Shown here: positions 37,998 through 49,000 of the stretch, piece by piece | Layout: each line of letters begins with the position of its first letter | Position numbering within the stretch: the stretch's first letter is position 1 | Assembly (NCBI RefSeq): GCF_007279655.1 | Contig: NZ_QKWN01000011.1 | Coordinates: forward strand, 108,457 to 172,456 | Length of the DNA: 64,000 nt | From: Robertkochia solimangrovi | Lineage (GTDB): Bacteria; Bacteroidota; Bacteroidia; Flavobacteriales; Flavobacteriaceae | Reading direction: 5' to 3' | Notes under the pieces: generated by a model | Seen by the model: the letters and a program-made list of their open reading frames with translations, nothing else | What the model was told of the DNA's origin: nothing | The model's database searches: none | Translations under genes and position numbers: made by a program

Positions 37998-39425
37998 TTT
38001 TAACAACTCCGGATTCTGCTGATAGGTCTTCCAAAGGAATTCCCCGAACAATGTATTTGTCCATGCGAACCAGGATCTTGTAAAATTCTTTGGATCATCC
38101 TTATGAAAAGATTCATGCATGAACCCTGTATCTCCATGAGTTGCCTTCAGCATTTGTATACACTTTTTAATTTCCGAAGGTTCATCTGAAGTGAGTCCGT
38201 ACATGGTAATTGCCATTGGCCAGATCATATCCATACCTATATGAGGACCTCCAATCCCTTCTGCTATCTTTCCTTTGAAGAAAAATGGATTATCTTCCGA
38301 CCATACAAATTTTCGGGTATTCAGGTAAACAGGGTCCTTGGCCAATTCAGGTTCTAGATAGGGCAGTGAAAGTAAACTGGGGACATTTGCATCATCCATA
38401 AGCAGTTTATTACCATATCCATCTACCTCATACGCATAGATTCTGCCATATTTCTCATGATCAGTAGTTCCATATTTCTGAACCGCTTCTGCTACTTCTA
38501 CTGCAAGTGTTCGCAGCTCACCGGACAATACCTCATCGTTCATTATTTCCGATACCATCTGTGCAGCCTGTTTCAGACTGGTTACCGCAAAAACATTGGA
38601 AGGGATCAAAAATGAGAACACGGTTGCATCGTCACTGGGCCTGAAAGCACTGCAGATCAACCCTACCGGCTTAACAGGATAGCCACGACCATCCATGGCC
38701 CTCGTATCGGAACCTCTTCCGGTTACGCGTTGAAAGGCATAACTTCCCGGACCTTCCTTTTGCTGTTGCTCTCTGAATACTTTAAGTATATTTCGCATCG
38801 CCATTTTCCAGTGCTCATCGAAAGGACTTGTATCCCCGGTACTCTTCCAGTAATGAAAGGCTAGCCGAATCGGGTAGCACAGAGAATCGATCTCATATTT
38901 TCTTTCATGAACCCCTGGTAACATTTCGGTATTATCCTCCGCCCACTCTCCTCTTTTATCGGGGTCATTGTAGAAAGCATTGGCATAGGGATCCTTAAGG
39001 ATACACCGGGTTTGTCGATGGATCAATCCGGCGATCATCTTTTGTATGGTCTTATCCTCATCGGCAAACTGTAAATAAGGCCATACCTGAGCAGAACTAT
39101 CCCGAAGCCACATGGCATCGATATCTCCGGTAATGATGTATGTATCCGGCACTCCACTTATTTCTGTATAGGTTACAGTCGTATCCAGTGTATTTGGAAA
39201 ACAATTATGGAACAACCACCCTAACTCCTTATCTGGCACCTTCTTATTGAATTCTGATATCGCTGCCTCTACAGACCTGCTTTTAAATTTTCGTTCACTC
39301 TCACTTACTCTAACTACAGGAAAGTCCTTAAAAACAAAAGCATTGGCAGCAGAAAGAATAGGTGTTTGCAACAAGGCAAAACCTCCTGCCATACCGGTAT
39401 TTTGGATAAATTTTCTTCTTTTCAT
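37995..39425 (-). CDS. GH125 exo-alpha-1,6-mannosidase
   Basis: 476-aa (alpha/alpha)6-barrel enzyme of the metal-independent alpha-mannosidase family, which trims alpha-1,6-linked mannose with inversion. Motifs include MWLRDSSAQVWPY, the KYEIDSLCYPIRLAFHYW catalytic region near residue 150-165, and RSWFAWTNTLFGE at the C-terminus. The N-terminus (MKRRKFIQ plus hydrophobic stretch) looks like a Tat signal, so it is periplasmic. It is the last gene of the minus-strand group GH43-GH127-mutarotase-sulfatase-GH125 but is separated by 120 bases and has its own candidate LacI site, so it may also be transcribed alone. Confidence 0.93.
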   Translation of the reverse strand: MKRRKFIQNTGMAGGFALLQTPILSAANAFVFKDFPVVRVSESERKFKSRSVEAAISEFNKKVPDKELGWLFHNCFPNTLDTTVTYTEISGVPDTYIITGDIDAMWLRDSSAQVWPYLQFADEDKTIQKMIAGLIHRQTRCILKDPYANAFYNDPDKRGEWAEDNTEMLPGVHERKYEIDSLCYPIRLAFHYWKSTGDTSPFDEHWKMAMRNILKVFREQQQKEGPGSYAFQRVTGRGSDTRAMDGRGYPVKPVGLICSAFRPSDDATVFSFLIPSNVFAVTSLKQAAQMVSEIMNDEVLSGELRTLAVEVAEAVQKYGTTDHEKYGRIYAYEVDGYGNKLLMDDANVPSLLSLPYLEPELAKDPVYLNTRKFVWSEDNPFFFKGKIAEGIGGPHIGMDMIWPMAITMYGLTSDEPSEIKKCIQMLKATHGDTGFMHESFHKDDPKNFTRSWFAWTNTLFGEFLWKTYQQNPELLK

Positions 39426-39430
39426 GAGCT

Positions 39431-39442
39431 TAAATCGGTTAA
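39431..39442. promoter_or_regulatory. Weaker candidate LacI operator before GH125
   Basis: TAAATCGGTTAA matches the locus consensus TAAAWCGWTTTA at 10 of 12 positions and lies 5 bases upstream of the GH125 start codon. Confidence 0.4.
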
Positions 39443-39545
39443 CGGAATATAGCCTTTATAATACCCGGAACATTGCATTCTAAAATACACATAGTCCGGC
39501 GAATTTTCCATTTTAAATACATAAATCTGTGATGCTGTCATAGAA

Positions 39546-41252
39546 TCACGGTTTAGGGAATACCTGTGTTGAATCGGCCATTTTTTGCCATAATCCCTGC
39601 AGTTCCTCTAATCGTTCGGGATAGTTTTCAGCCACATTGTGCATTTCGGTACGATCCACACGTAAATCGTACAATTCCCATGGAGATGAATGGTCCAGTC
39701 GCACAAGTTTCCAATCCCCTTTTCGCAAAGCAGCAGCACCGAAATGCTCCCAGAACAGAACCCTTTCGGTATCGGTTGGCATTTCCCCGGTGATTGTCGG
39801 CATAATACTGGTTCCCATAAAGGGTGCGATATCCTGTCCTTTATAAGTTTTCGGATAAGCAGCACCGGCCAGTTCCATCACGGTAGGCATAATATCAATT
39901 ATATGGGCCGTGGCAGAATTCACACTCCCTTTTTCCTTTAATCCTTCCGGCCAATGCATAATAAATGGCGTAGTGATACCACCTTCAAAGACTCTGGCTT
40001 TCCAATATCTGAATGGGGTATTCAATACATTTGCCCATTGCGGACCAATACCTGAATATACGGTCTCACTACCGGGAAGTTGCTCTATATCCTTCTGCAC
40101 CGGATAATGTATGGTTTCTCCCTTTCTGGTTTGGCCGGGACGGTCAAATCCGGGACCGTATACCGATGGTCTTTCTGAACTGGCCCCATTGTCCGACAAG
40201 AACATAATAACCGTATTTTCAAGCGTTCCTGTTTCCTCAAGCCCTGATATAAGCTTTCCTATATTCTGATCGAGTACGTCAACCATGGCAGCGTGAACAG
40301 CCATTGCCCTTGAATCCCAGATCGTGTCATTATTTTCTTCCCATTCGACATCTGAGAACATAAATTCAGACAACGCAGCTGTATCTCCCTGAAATATTCC
40401 GGAGTTGATCAATCTTTCATATCGGGCTTTTCTAATCGCTTTCCATCCGGCCTTATAGGTGTTCTCGTATTTTCTGATGACCTCCTCCGGAGCCTGTAAT
40501 GGCCAGTGAGGAGCACAATGTGCGACATACAGAAAGAATGGTTCATCCTGCTTAGCCAATTCTTTGATATAAGTAACGGTAGTATCTCCGATCGCATCTG
40601 TATAATAAAAATCATCCGGAACCGACTTCACCGGCTTTTCCTGGCTTACTAAAGCAAAAGGATCGAAATAATCGACGACCCCCCATATATTCCCATAGAA
40701 CCTATCAAAACCTCTTGCAACAGGATAGGTATCAGGATCCGAAAACCAAAGATGATCCTCCTGATGTGCCAGCCATTTAAGCTGATCCTCTCCTCCGAGA
40801 TCTTCGGTTTCCGATACATGCCACTTCCCAACCATTCCCGTATTGTAGCCTGCATTTTTCAATACTTCTGCAAGCGTTACTGCATTGGTAGCTAATGTAC
40901 CCCGATACCCCGGTTGATGTTGGTCCATGGTCATTTGCCCGATGCCTGCCTGATGAGGATACCTTCCTGTTAACAAGGCAGCCCTCGACGGGCAACATCG
41001 TGAAGTATTGTAGAAGGAATTCATCCTTACACCATTTGCCGCCAGATAGTCCAGATTCGGCGTATGGATCTCGCCCCCATAACTTCCCAGATCCGAAAAA
41101 CCGAGGTCATCGGCCATCACTATGATTATATTGGGACGTTTTTTTTCAAATGAACCGGGATCCGGGGAAGTGTTACAACTGATACAAAAGCATATCAGTG
41201 AGTATAGAATAATTTGCCATAGATATATAATTCGTTTTTTAAGAGAATGCAT
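39546..41252 (-). CDS. S1-family (formylglycine) sulfatase, lipoprotein
   Basis: 568-aa sulfatase with a lipoprotein signal (LICFCISCNTS). IIIVMADDLGFSDLGSYGG carries the metal-binding Asp pair, and the maturation motif C-x-P-S-R (C86 C87 P88 S89 R90) marks Cys86 as the residue converted to formylglycine, followed by LLTGRYPHQ. A C-terminal subdomain holds GDWKLVRL. It would remove sulfate esters from the glycan before or between mannosidase steps. The maturase is not in the window. It shows that the target polysaccharide is sulfated or that sulfated side branches occur. Confidence 0.93.
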   Translation of the reverse strand: MHSLKKRIIYLWQIILYSLICFCISCNTSPDPGSFEKKRPNIIIVMADDLGFSDLGSYGGEIHTPNLDYLAANGVRMNSFYNTSRCCPSRAALLTGRYPHQAGIGQMTMDQHQPGYRGTLATNAVTLAEVLKNAGYNTGMVGKWHVSETEDLGGEDQLKWLAHQEDHLWFSDPDTYPVARGFDRFYGNIWGVVDYFDPFALVSQEKPVKSVPDDFYYTDAIGDTTVTYIKELAKQDEPFFLYVAHCAPHWPLQAPEEVIRKYENTYKAGWKAIRKARYERLINSGIFQGDTAALSEFMFSDVEWEENNDTIWDSRAMAVHAAMVDVLDQNIGKLISGLEETGTLENTVIMFLSDNGASSERPSVYGPGFDRPGQTRKGETIHYPVQKDIEQLPGSETVYSGIGPQWANVLNTPFRYWKARVFEGGITTPFIMHWPEGLKEKGSVNSATAHIIDIMPTVMELAGAAYPKTYKGQDIAPFMGTSIMPTITGEMPTDTERVLFWEHFGAAALRKGDWKLVRLDHSSPWELYDLRVDRTEMHNVAENYPERLEELQGLWQKMADSTQVFPKP

Positions 41253-41281
41253 GCCTATTTTTTGGTTTGGAGGTTCAAGGG

Positions 41282-42466
41282 TTATTTGACAGAGAAACTA
41301 TAGATCGAAACCGTATGATAAGTCTGTTCCGGATCAAGACGAATCGATGGAAATTCAGGTTGATTAGGAGCATCCGGAAAATGTTGGGTTTCCAGTGCAA
41401 AGGCAGTTCTGAAATCATCAGTTACACCAGACTTAAAGGTATTCTTTCCCTGCATGAAGTTACCGCTGTAAAACTGCACACCAGGTTCATCGGAAACAAC
41501 ATCCATTATGATACCAGATTTATCTCCGGTAATCGTAGCGACATGGTTCATCCCGTTCTTTTTATTTCCGTTCAAAACAAAATTATGATCATAACCCATT
41601 CCATTCTCTAATTGCTCATTTTCAGCTTCGATTCGTTCCCCTATTGCATGAGGCTCTGTGAAATCAAAAGGAGTTCCCTGAACTGACCTCAGCTCCCCTG
41701 TCGGTATAAGTCCACTATCAACAGGTGTGAAACTATCTGCAAAGATCTGAACCTTGTGTTGCAGTATACTTCCGCTGCCTTCTCCATTGAGGTTAAAGAA
41801 GGCATGGTTAGTAAGATTAACCACTGTAGGGGCATCCGTATTTGCAGTATATTCCATACGTAATACTCCATTTTTCCCCAGGGAATAAATAACTTCAACA
41901 TCCAGATTCCCAGGAAATCCTTCTTCTCCATCTGCTGAATGATAGGTAAAAACGAGCGTATGATCATCTGTCTTCTCAACATTCCATATTACATCCTGAA
42001 ATCCTTTTATACCACCATGCAGGGTGTTTTCACCATTGTTCTGTGGAATGGTGTACTCCTTACCATCCAATTTGAACTTACCTTGGGCTATCCTGTTTCC
42101 TACCCTTCCGATCGTAGCTCCGAAATAGGGTTCCGTTGAATTTATAAATCCGTCGACACTGTTCATTCCAACCACAACATCGGTCATTTTACCCGTTGAA
42201 TCCGGAACCCAAAGTCCAATGAGTCTTCCTCCATAATTGGTGAATGCCGCTTGTATTCCTTCATTTTGAATACGATATAATGCCACTTTTTTTCCATTGA
42301 TCAGCGTATCAAAATCAGCTGCCTTCAAAACTGATGCTCCTGCAGGAGTAAATTCTTTGCTGATATCGGTTTTATTTTTCTTTTCTCCCGGATCTTTGCA
42401 GGAGGTAGTCAAACAGGCCATTACGCCTGAAAGGGCCAAAATTGTAAAATATCTCATTTGCTTCAT
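41282..42466 (-). CDS. Aldose 1-epimerase (galactose mutarotase family), lipoprotein
   Basis: 394-aa lipoprotein (signal ...CLTTSCKD) of the GalM beta-sandwich family: NTLHGG with catalytic His, NLTNHAFFNL with the second His, and FALETQHFPDAPNQP with the catalytic Glu near the C-terminus. It interconverts alpha- and beta-anomers of hexoses released in the periplasm, which matters because inverting enzymes such as GH92, GH125 and GH43 release beta- or alpha-sugars that the importer may discriminate. Spacing is 17 bases to GH127 upstream and 29 to the sulfatase downstream. Confidence 0.92.
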   Translation of the reverse strand: MKQMRYFTILALSGVMACLTTSCKDPGEKKNKTDISKEFTPAGASVLKAADFDTLINGKKVALYRIQNEGIQAAFTNYGGRLIGLWVPDSTGKMTDVVVGMNSVDGFINSTEPYFGATIGRVGNRIAQGKFKLDGKEYTIPQNNGENTLHGGIKGFQDVIWNVEKTDDHTLVFTYHSADGEEGFPGNLDVEVIYSLGKNGVLRMEYTANTDAPTVVNLTNHAFFNLNGEGSGSILQHKVQIFADSFTPVDSGLIPTGELRSVQGTPFDFTEPHAIGERIEAENEQLENGMGYDHNFVLNGNKKNGMNHVATITGDKSGIIMDVVSDEPGVQFYSGNFMQGKNTFKSGVTDDFRTAFALETQHFPDAPNQPEFPSIRLDPEQTYHTVSIYSFSVK

Positions 42467-42483
42467 TATTTAGTTTAGTTTAA

Positions 42484-44541
42484 TTATCTCACTACGGGAA
42501 ATGCCATGATACGCAACTTGGTGAATCCTACTGGTATCAGGGTAATCTCTTCTGTTTTTTCTGCAACGTTTCCTTTATAGAAACCGTCGCGACCATTTAC
42601 CGGCAGATGGGCTAATCCGTTAACCGATCGCCAGTCAGGAATTCTTTTAGCCTGTACTTTCAATGCTGAAGGAGCCTGTATCTGTGTCCATTCAAAATCA
42701 GTATCAAGAACAGATTCTTCCACACGGATCAAACGCTCAGGATCTTTGGTGACTTCGTTCAGAATTCCAAAATTCCATGGATCCGGTGTTGATACAGTGA
42801 AATATTTTCCTTCGCTGTCTTCTTCTGCCTCCTTCCATTTCTCGCTTAATTTCAGACCATATACCAAGGGACCTCGTTCAACTGCTCTTGAATTCTCTGC
42901 CCATTGTGTCAAGCGTACCTTCATGGGTAACTTCAATTTTACCACATCCTTATCTTTCCATTCACCATTCAGGGTAGCTATATGGTTTTCAACGAGCGGA
43001 TGCACTGCTTTCCCATTCAACGTAAATTCCGGCGAATCGCACCATTCCGGAATGCGCATCTCAAAAGGGAATTCTTCCGTACCTTCCAATGAAAACTCGA
43101 AAACAATTTGATCATCAAACGGATAATTCGTCTTCTCTTCAATGGATATTTTCTTTCCCTCATTTACTGTTGTGGTTACTGTATTAGGACCATAGACCAA
43201 TGCTGATAGACCGTTCCCTGAATTTCTATACCATAAGTGCTGTACATATTTAGGCCATCCCTGATGCATATTGGCATAACAACAACTATAACCACTTCTC
43301 GCTCCCAATACATTGTTCATTTCACGATCGAAAGGCAGTGTAAAAGCATACACGCCTCGATCGATCTCGATCTGATTGGCAATCTGGAAATATTGTTTTT
43401 CATTGAAATCTGCGGTCGTTTGCGATGGAAAAGCATTAAAAGTCGTTCGCTCCAACGCATCCATATAAAATGGGTCACCCGTGATACCGATCATTTCCTC
43501 CAGGGAATACATCGTCTCTACCACCGCACATAGTTCTGAACCTTGTACGGGTGCATTCCCATGAAGGTCTTCATCTGCGGAAAAGATTCCGTTAGGTAGC
43601 CCATGCAAGCTCAATAGATCTGTAAATCCCGTTTTTGCATATTCCAGAAAAAGAGAATCTCCGGTTCGCTGGAAGTTCACGGTTGGCTCTTTCAAAGCCA
43701 TCGCCACATTCACTCCATGACGTTTCATCCAGTCTCTGCCATCCGGGTTCACCGCGGCATTGATCACCCAATCCCGGTTCCCCAACAACTCACTCCATTC
43801 AAAGGACTGTTTGCGTATTTTTTCTGCCAGGGTCAATAATTCGGGATCTCCGTTTATCTGGTATAACCATTGTACTGCATTCATATTTTCCACACCTCTG
43901 GATTCCGCCCAATCCGTCCAGGTTCCTATCGGGCATTTATCCAGTGTTTCCGATTGATATTTAAAGTATTTCTCCAGAAAAGGGATCACCCTTTGGTCAT
44001 GGGTCGCTGTATAATATTGGATGATCACCTTTAACATGATCATTCTGGGCCACCAGTCTTCACCTTTTTCACAGTTCTCAGCATCTACAGAATTACCTGT
44101 TTCCAGCTCCCATTGCGTTACGGGCCCAAAATAACCTGATGGCCGCTGATGTTCAATACTCCAGTCTATATATTTCTTAACCTTCCCAATAAGTACTTCA
44201 TCATCCAACTGATATGCAAGAGGAACCGCACCATCAAGCCAATAGGGTGTCTCCTCCCAATCATCGCCATCTCCTCCAAGCCAGCCATTGTTGCTTTCAC
44301 TGATTTTGGCATGGATCTCATCCAGATGTCCGGTACTGTTTTTAGCCATTATCAACGATTGAGATTTTAACCAACCATCGGGTTTAATGCTTCCAAGGTC
44401 AAGCTCTTCGTATACAGGTTTGACATAGGAAGTTTTGATCGGTTGGTGTTCTCCTTCAGAAGCAGAAGGGTCACAGCTTTGCAAAGCGAGCAATGTGAAT
44501 GCTCCCCAAATAGTCAGGGGTATGAATTGATATCTTTTCAT
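42484..44541 (-). CDS. GH127-type beta-L-arabinofuranosidase-like enzyme, lipoprotein
   Basis: 685-aa lipoprotein (signal ...LALQSCDPS) of the DUF1680/GH127 group, an (alpha/alpha)6 barrel plus beta-sandwiches. The unusual zinc-cysteine active site is intact: Glu336-x-Cys338 in GSELC and Cys420-Cys421 in SCCYAN, spacing very close to the characterised Bifidobacterium HypBA1 (E338, C340, C417, C418). Cys420 would be the nucleophile. A furanoside substrate (beta-L-arabinofuranose or a relative) is expected, though related families (GH146) overlap. Its ATG overlaps the TGA of the upstream GH43 gene by 4 bases, so the two are translationally coupled. Confidence 0.87.
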   Translation of the reverse strand: MKRYQFIPLTIWGAFTLLALQSCDPSASEGEHQPIKTSYVKPVYEELDLGSIKPDGWLKSQSLIMAKNSTGHLDEIHAKISESNNGWLGGDGDDWEETPYWLDGAVPLAYQLDDEVLIGKVKKYIDWSIEHQRPSGYFGPVTQWELETGNSVDAENCEKGEDWWPRMIMLKVIIQYYTATHDQRVIPFLEKYFKYQSETLDKCPIGTWTDWAESRGVENMNAVQWLYQINGDPELLTLAEKIRKQSFEWSELLGNRDWVINAAVNPDGRDWMKRHGVNVAMALKEPTVNFQRTGDSLFLEYAKTGFTDLLSLHGLPNGIFSADEDLHGNAPVQGSELCAVVETMYSLEEMIGITGDPFYMDALERTTFNAFPSQTTADFNEKQYFQIANQIEIDRGVYAFTLPFDREMNNVLGARSGYSCCYANMHQGWPKYVQHLWYRNSGNGLSALVYGPNTVTTTVNEGKKISIEEKTNYPFDDQIVFEFSLEGTEEFPFEMRIPEWCDSPEFTLNGKAVHPLVENHIATLNGEWKDKDVVKLKLPMKVRLTQWAENSRAVERGPLVYGLKLSEKWKEAEEDSEGKYFTVSTPDPWNFGILNEVTKDPERLIRVEESVLDTDFEWTQIQAPSALKVQAKRIPDWRSVNGLAHLPVNGRDGFYKGNVAEKTEEITLIPVGFTKLRIMAFPVVR

Positions 44542-45569
44542 TTTTGAGCAGGTATTTCGAGTTGTACACCTTCGGGAACAGGTACTCCAAACCAGGGCGT
44601 TCCATCCTCCTTCCAGTATATTCGTTGCATTCTGGGTTTCCTTAAATTACCACATCCCTGATTCGGTTCGGAGTTTCCATGATAGAGAATCCAGTCTTCC
44701 GTACCATCTGGTGATCTGAAAAAGGAATTATGCCCGGGAGCATACACGCCATTGATCGAATTCTGGGTGAAGACCGGCAGATTACTTTTGTGCCAATTCG
44801 CTGAATTCAGGAGATCTTTTTCACCATTAAAACTGAGTAATCCTAAACTATAGAAATCGGTCCAGCAGCCACTTGCAGAATACACCACGAATAACCTGCC
44901 ATCATGTTCCAAAAACTGAGGACCTTCATTTACATAAACATGTGGAGGATTCACGTCATCATTAAGATCACCATGTTTCTCCCAATCAAATACGGGTGAC
45001 GAGATCAATACCCGATCTCCTTCGATCTCCAAAGGATTCTTCATAGCCGCCAGATAGATATTCTGCTGGCCATTTTCATCCCCCTTCCATCCAGACCAAA
45101 CCATATAGAATTTCCCTTTATATCGGTAGACATTCCCATCGATCGCCCATTTATCGGTCTGGGCAGCGATCTTACCTTTAAAAGACCAGTTATCACTGAA
45201 AGGATCGCTATTATCATTTTCAAGCACATACATACGATGCGTATTGTTATCGCCGTTATCTGCTGCGAAATACACATACCATTTGCCATCATAATAATGT
45301 ATTTCAGGAGCCCAGATATCTTTTGAATACAGTGTACCTGTGGGTGGCACCCAGATCGTTTTACTTTCCGCATCCTGAAGATGTGCAAGATTATCGGTTT
45401 TCCAGATCACGATCCGGTTTCCCATAGTATGAGTGTAATAATACATCCCATCGACATATACACTAAATGGATCCGCACCGGAAGGCAATAATGGATTCAC
45501 AAAAGTTTCGGTCTGTGACCATGACACGACTCCTGTAAACAGTAAAATAATACATAAGATGTTTTTCAT
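44538..45569 (-). CDS. GH43 family glycoside hydrolase, secreted
   Basis: 343-aa single-domain beta-propeller enzyme with signal peptide ending ...VVSWSQ. Catalytic triad: base Asp33 in GADPF, Asp144 in AIDGNVY and acid Glu215 in NEGPQF. This pattern (with WAPEIHYYDGKWYVYF) fits alpha-L-arabinofuranosidase-like GH43 subfamilies. ATG at 45569 gives a standard signal peptide; an upstream in-frame start at 45605 adds 12 residues that do not belong to it. It is the first gene of the minus-strand operon and is divergent from the hybrid sensor gene across a 450-base AT-rich gap. Confidence 0.88.
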   Translation of the reverse strand: MKNILCIILLFTGVVSWSQTETFVNPLLPSGADPFSVYVDGMYYYTHTMGNRIVIWKTDNLAHLQDAESKTIWVPPTGTLYSKDIWAPEIHYYDGKWYVYFAADNGDNNTHRMYVLENDNSDPFSDNWSFKGKIAAQTDKWAIDGNVYRYKGKFYMVWSGWKGDENGQQNIYLAAMKNPLEIEGDRVLISSPVFDWEKHGDLNDDVNPPHVYVNEGPQFLEHDGRLFVVYSASGCWTDFYSLGLLSFNGEKDLLNSANWHKSNLPVFTQNSINGVYAPGHNSFFRSPDGTEDWILYHGNSEPNQGCGNLRKPRMQRIYWKEDGTPWFGVPVPEGVQLEIPAQK

Positions 45570-45696
45570 GTTGCTCAATTTAACAGAACCCTCCTTTATT
45601 CTCAAACAAGAAATAAAAGACGGTTTTCTGAATACATATTCATGCTTTTATTCTATGTGTTGCTGCATCATATTGCACAGGTCATCTATTTGTGTC

Positions 45697-45709
45697 TTTC
45701 TATACAAAA
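45697..45709 (+). promoter_or_regulatory. Candidate shared regulatory motif TTTCTATACAAAA
   Basis: The same 13 bases occur on the opposite strand at 62304-62316 in the leader of the second GH2 gene. Both lie in AT-rich gaps of the carbohydrate locus, so this may be a site of the hybrid two-component system. The rest of the 45570-46020 gap shows no gene; AATTAGGTCATT at 45853-45864 recurs at 59930-59941. Confidence 0.3.
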
Positions 45710-46020
45710 AATACATTTTGTCGAACGGAACGAACAAGAACAACCGTGTTTCTATGAATTTACTGCTTTTAGAATATTGCAATTACAATTACTAAAATTT
45801 GTGATAAATTAATTTTAGTATACAAATTATTATCAATTAGTTTGTTTTATCAAATTAGGTCATTTCCTTTATCATGAAGTGGATTTGATTGTGTCATTCT
45901 TTCGCTGAAATCATGCATAATCAAAAAAATCAGGTATTCACTACTATAGTTGAATCAAATTAGAGAAGTGTGAAACATTCTGTAGATAGATAATTATTAC
46001 TTTTTCCAAAAATTTTCAGA

Positions 46021-49000
46021 TTGAATAAACTGCTATCCATAGTATCGATTTTCCTGATTTTCACCGCTGGTCTAAGCGCTCAGGAATACTATCTGAAACA
46101 TCTTCAGGTTGAAGATGGCTTATCACATAATTCGGTTATTTGTTCACTACAAGACAGTCATGGTTTTCTGTGGTTCGGAACCAAGGATGGACTTAACCGA
46201 TATGACGGATATACCTTTAAACTATACCACAGTGATCCTAATCAGAAAAACAATATCGGAAGTAATTTCATCCAGAATCTACTGGAATTCGATGGTTATC
46301 TTTGGGTAGGTACCGATAACGGACTTTACCGTTTCGATCAGGAGGCTGAAACCTTCACACTTTTGGAACCTACAAGAAATCAATCCATTCATGATCTGGA
46401 ATACGATGATTCAGGACATCTGTGGTTTATCGCCGGATCTACCATGTATCGTTATAATATAGAATCCGGTAACTACAAGACCTTTGACACCTCCGATTAT
46501 TTTTGGGCCGTTAGCCTAACTCGCGGTCAGGATAACACTTTATGGGCAAGTTCTTCCGTCCAGATCTACAAGTTCGACGAAGATCAAAGTACATTTATTC
46601 CAATGAGTCTCAGACCTGCAGATGATACCGAATTCCCTTTTATGATCTCAACGATCTATACCTTAAATCCTCATACATTGCTTGTAGGAACACAGAATCA
46701 CGGAGCACTCCTCTATGATGTACAAACCGGAGAACAGCGTCCCCTACTGATCCATGATCAGGAAGAACCCCTATTCGTGAGGAATTTTGCTGCCAAAGGT
46801 TCGAACGAGGTCTGGATCGCAAGTGAAAATGGCGTCTATATTTATGACATTGAGAAAGGTACCTACGACCATATCAAAAAGGAATTACGCGATAATTATG
46901 CCTTATCCGACAATGCTGTTTATACCATTACTGTAGATAATGAACAGGGCGTATGGATGGGCACCTATTTTCGTGGTATTAACTATTATCCGAAACAATA
47001 CACTCCTTTCAGGAAATTCTACCCCAAACAAAAAGTGAATTCCATCGGAGGTTATGTGGTCAGAGAAATACAGAAAGACGATCATGGCAATCTTTGGATC
47101 GGCACGGAAGATGCCGGACTTCAGCAATATAATTTCAATACCGGACAATTCACCAATTATAACCCACTCAAGAATAACACAAAACTCTCCTATTACAATA
47201 TTCATGGAATCTATCCGGATGGAAATAAACTCTGGGTTGGAAACTTTGAGCATGGTATGGATGTTATGGATATCCCCAGTGGAAAGATCCTCAGACATTA
47301 CGGAATGGGAAATAAGGGAAATCTTAAAAGCAATTTCGTGTTTTCGATTAAAAGAAACCGTGAAAACAAATTGTTAGTGCTTTGCACCGGAGGAGTTCAG
47401 CAATATGACAGCATTCAGGATTCCTTTGTCGATTATCCACCATTTACCGAGCATTATTTCTTCAATTCAATGCTGGAGCCCAATGATGAGGAAATATGGA
47501 TGGGTACCTATCGAAACGGTCTTTTGTATTATAACAAGAAAACCAACACTAAAGTCACTTATAAATATGACAGCGCTGACTCTTTGAGTATCAGCAGTAA
47601 TGCGATTAATAATATTTTCAAGGACCATTCAGGAACTATCTGGATTCTCACTGAAAATGGTGTCAACCGATACTTGCCCGAAACCGGCAAATTTGAACGC
47701 TTCAATACCGAGGATGGGTTCCCTACCAACGTGACCTATTCCGTATTAGAAGACAAGAATTTCAATCTTTGGATAACTACTTCTAAGGGGCTCGTAAAAT
47801 TCAATCCGGTTGAAAAGAGTATTCGTACCTATACCACCGCAAACGGACTTTTAGGAAATCAGTTTAATTATAGTTCGGCATATAAGGATACTGATGGCAC
47901 AATGTACTTCGGAACTATCGACGGAATGATCGCCTTCAATCCGGAAAATTTTATAAAGAATACCTATTCACCACCGATCTATATTACGGGAATACAAATC
48001 AATAATAAAGAAGTAAATGTCAGTAATGCTGAAGAAGGTACAGTATTGCCGGTTGCTACGATCTTTCTCAGGGACATTGAACTCCCTTATAATGAATCTT
48101 CCTTCAGTATAGATTTTGCTTCCCTCAGTTACAACGCCCCCCAGGCAACGGAATACTGGTATATGCTGGAAGGCCTGAACGAAAACTGGATCGAGACTGA
48201 GAAAGATCACAGAGCATACTTCACCAAAGTTGCTCCCGGCAACTATACCTTCAAGGTAAAAGCGATGAACAGTAATGGTTCATTAAGTTATACCGATGAT
48301 CTGACGATCAGAATTCAGCCACCGTTCTGGGCAAGCAATATGGCGTATGTACTATACGCTATACTCGTCGGCTCTCTGATATACTTTTCCCTGCGTTTCT
48401 ACCACCATCAGACTGAAGAAAAGAACAACCGCAGGATCAAACAGCTGAATAATAAAAAGGAGAAAGAAATCTATCAGGCTAAGATTGAATTCTTTACCAA
48501 TGTAGCGCATGAAATACGAACCCCACTCACACTGATTAAGAGTCCGCTGGAAAAACTCTTAAAGACTGAAACCCGTACCTCTCCGATCAAGGAAAATCTG
48601 ATGATCATGGAGCGAAACACATCGCGAATGCTGGATCTTGTCAATCAATTACTCGATTTCAGAAAGACAGAGATCGAAGGGGTGAAACTTACCTTCGTCC
48701 GTTGTAATATCACTTCAATTCTGGAGAACACCTATGAAAGGTTCAGCCATGCGATCAAGGAAAAAGACCTTCATTTCGATATGTCGTATCCCGATTCAGA
48801 TATCTATGCATATGTAGATGCTGAAGCCTTTAAAAAAATACTGAGCAATCTGTTGAGCAATGCCATCAAATATGCGGAAACCAAAATTTTCGTAACACTT
48901 AAAAGTGAAGATAACCGAATCATCATCATCGCAAAAAATGATGGGGAACTCATCCCTGTCGATCTTAAAGAGCGTGTGTTCGAACCATTTTTCAGAGCTC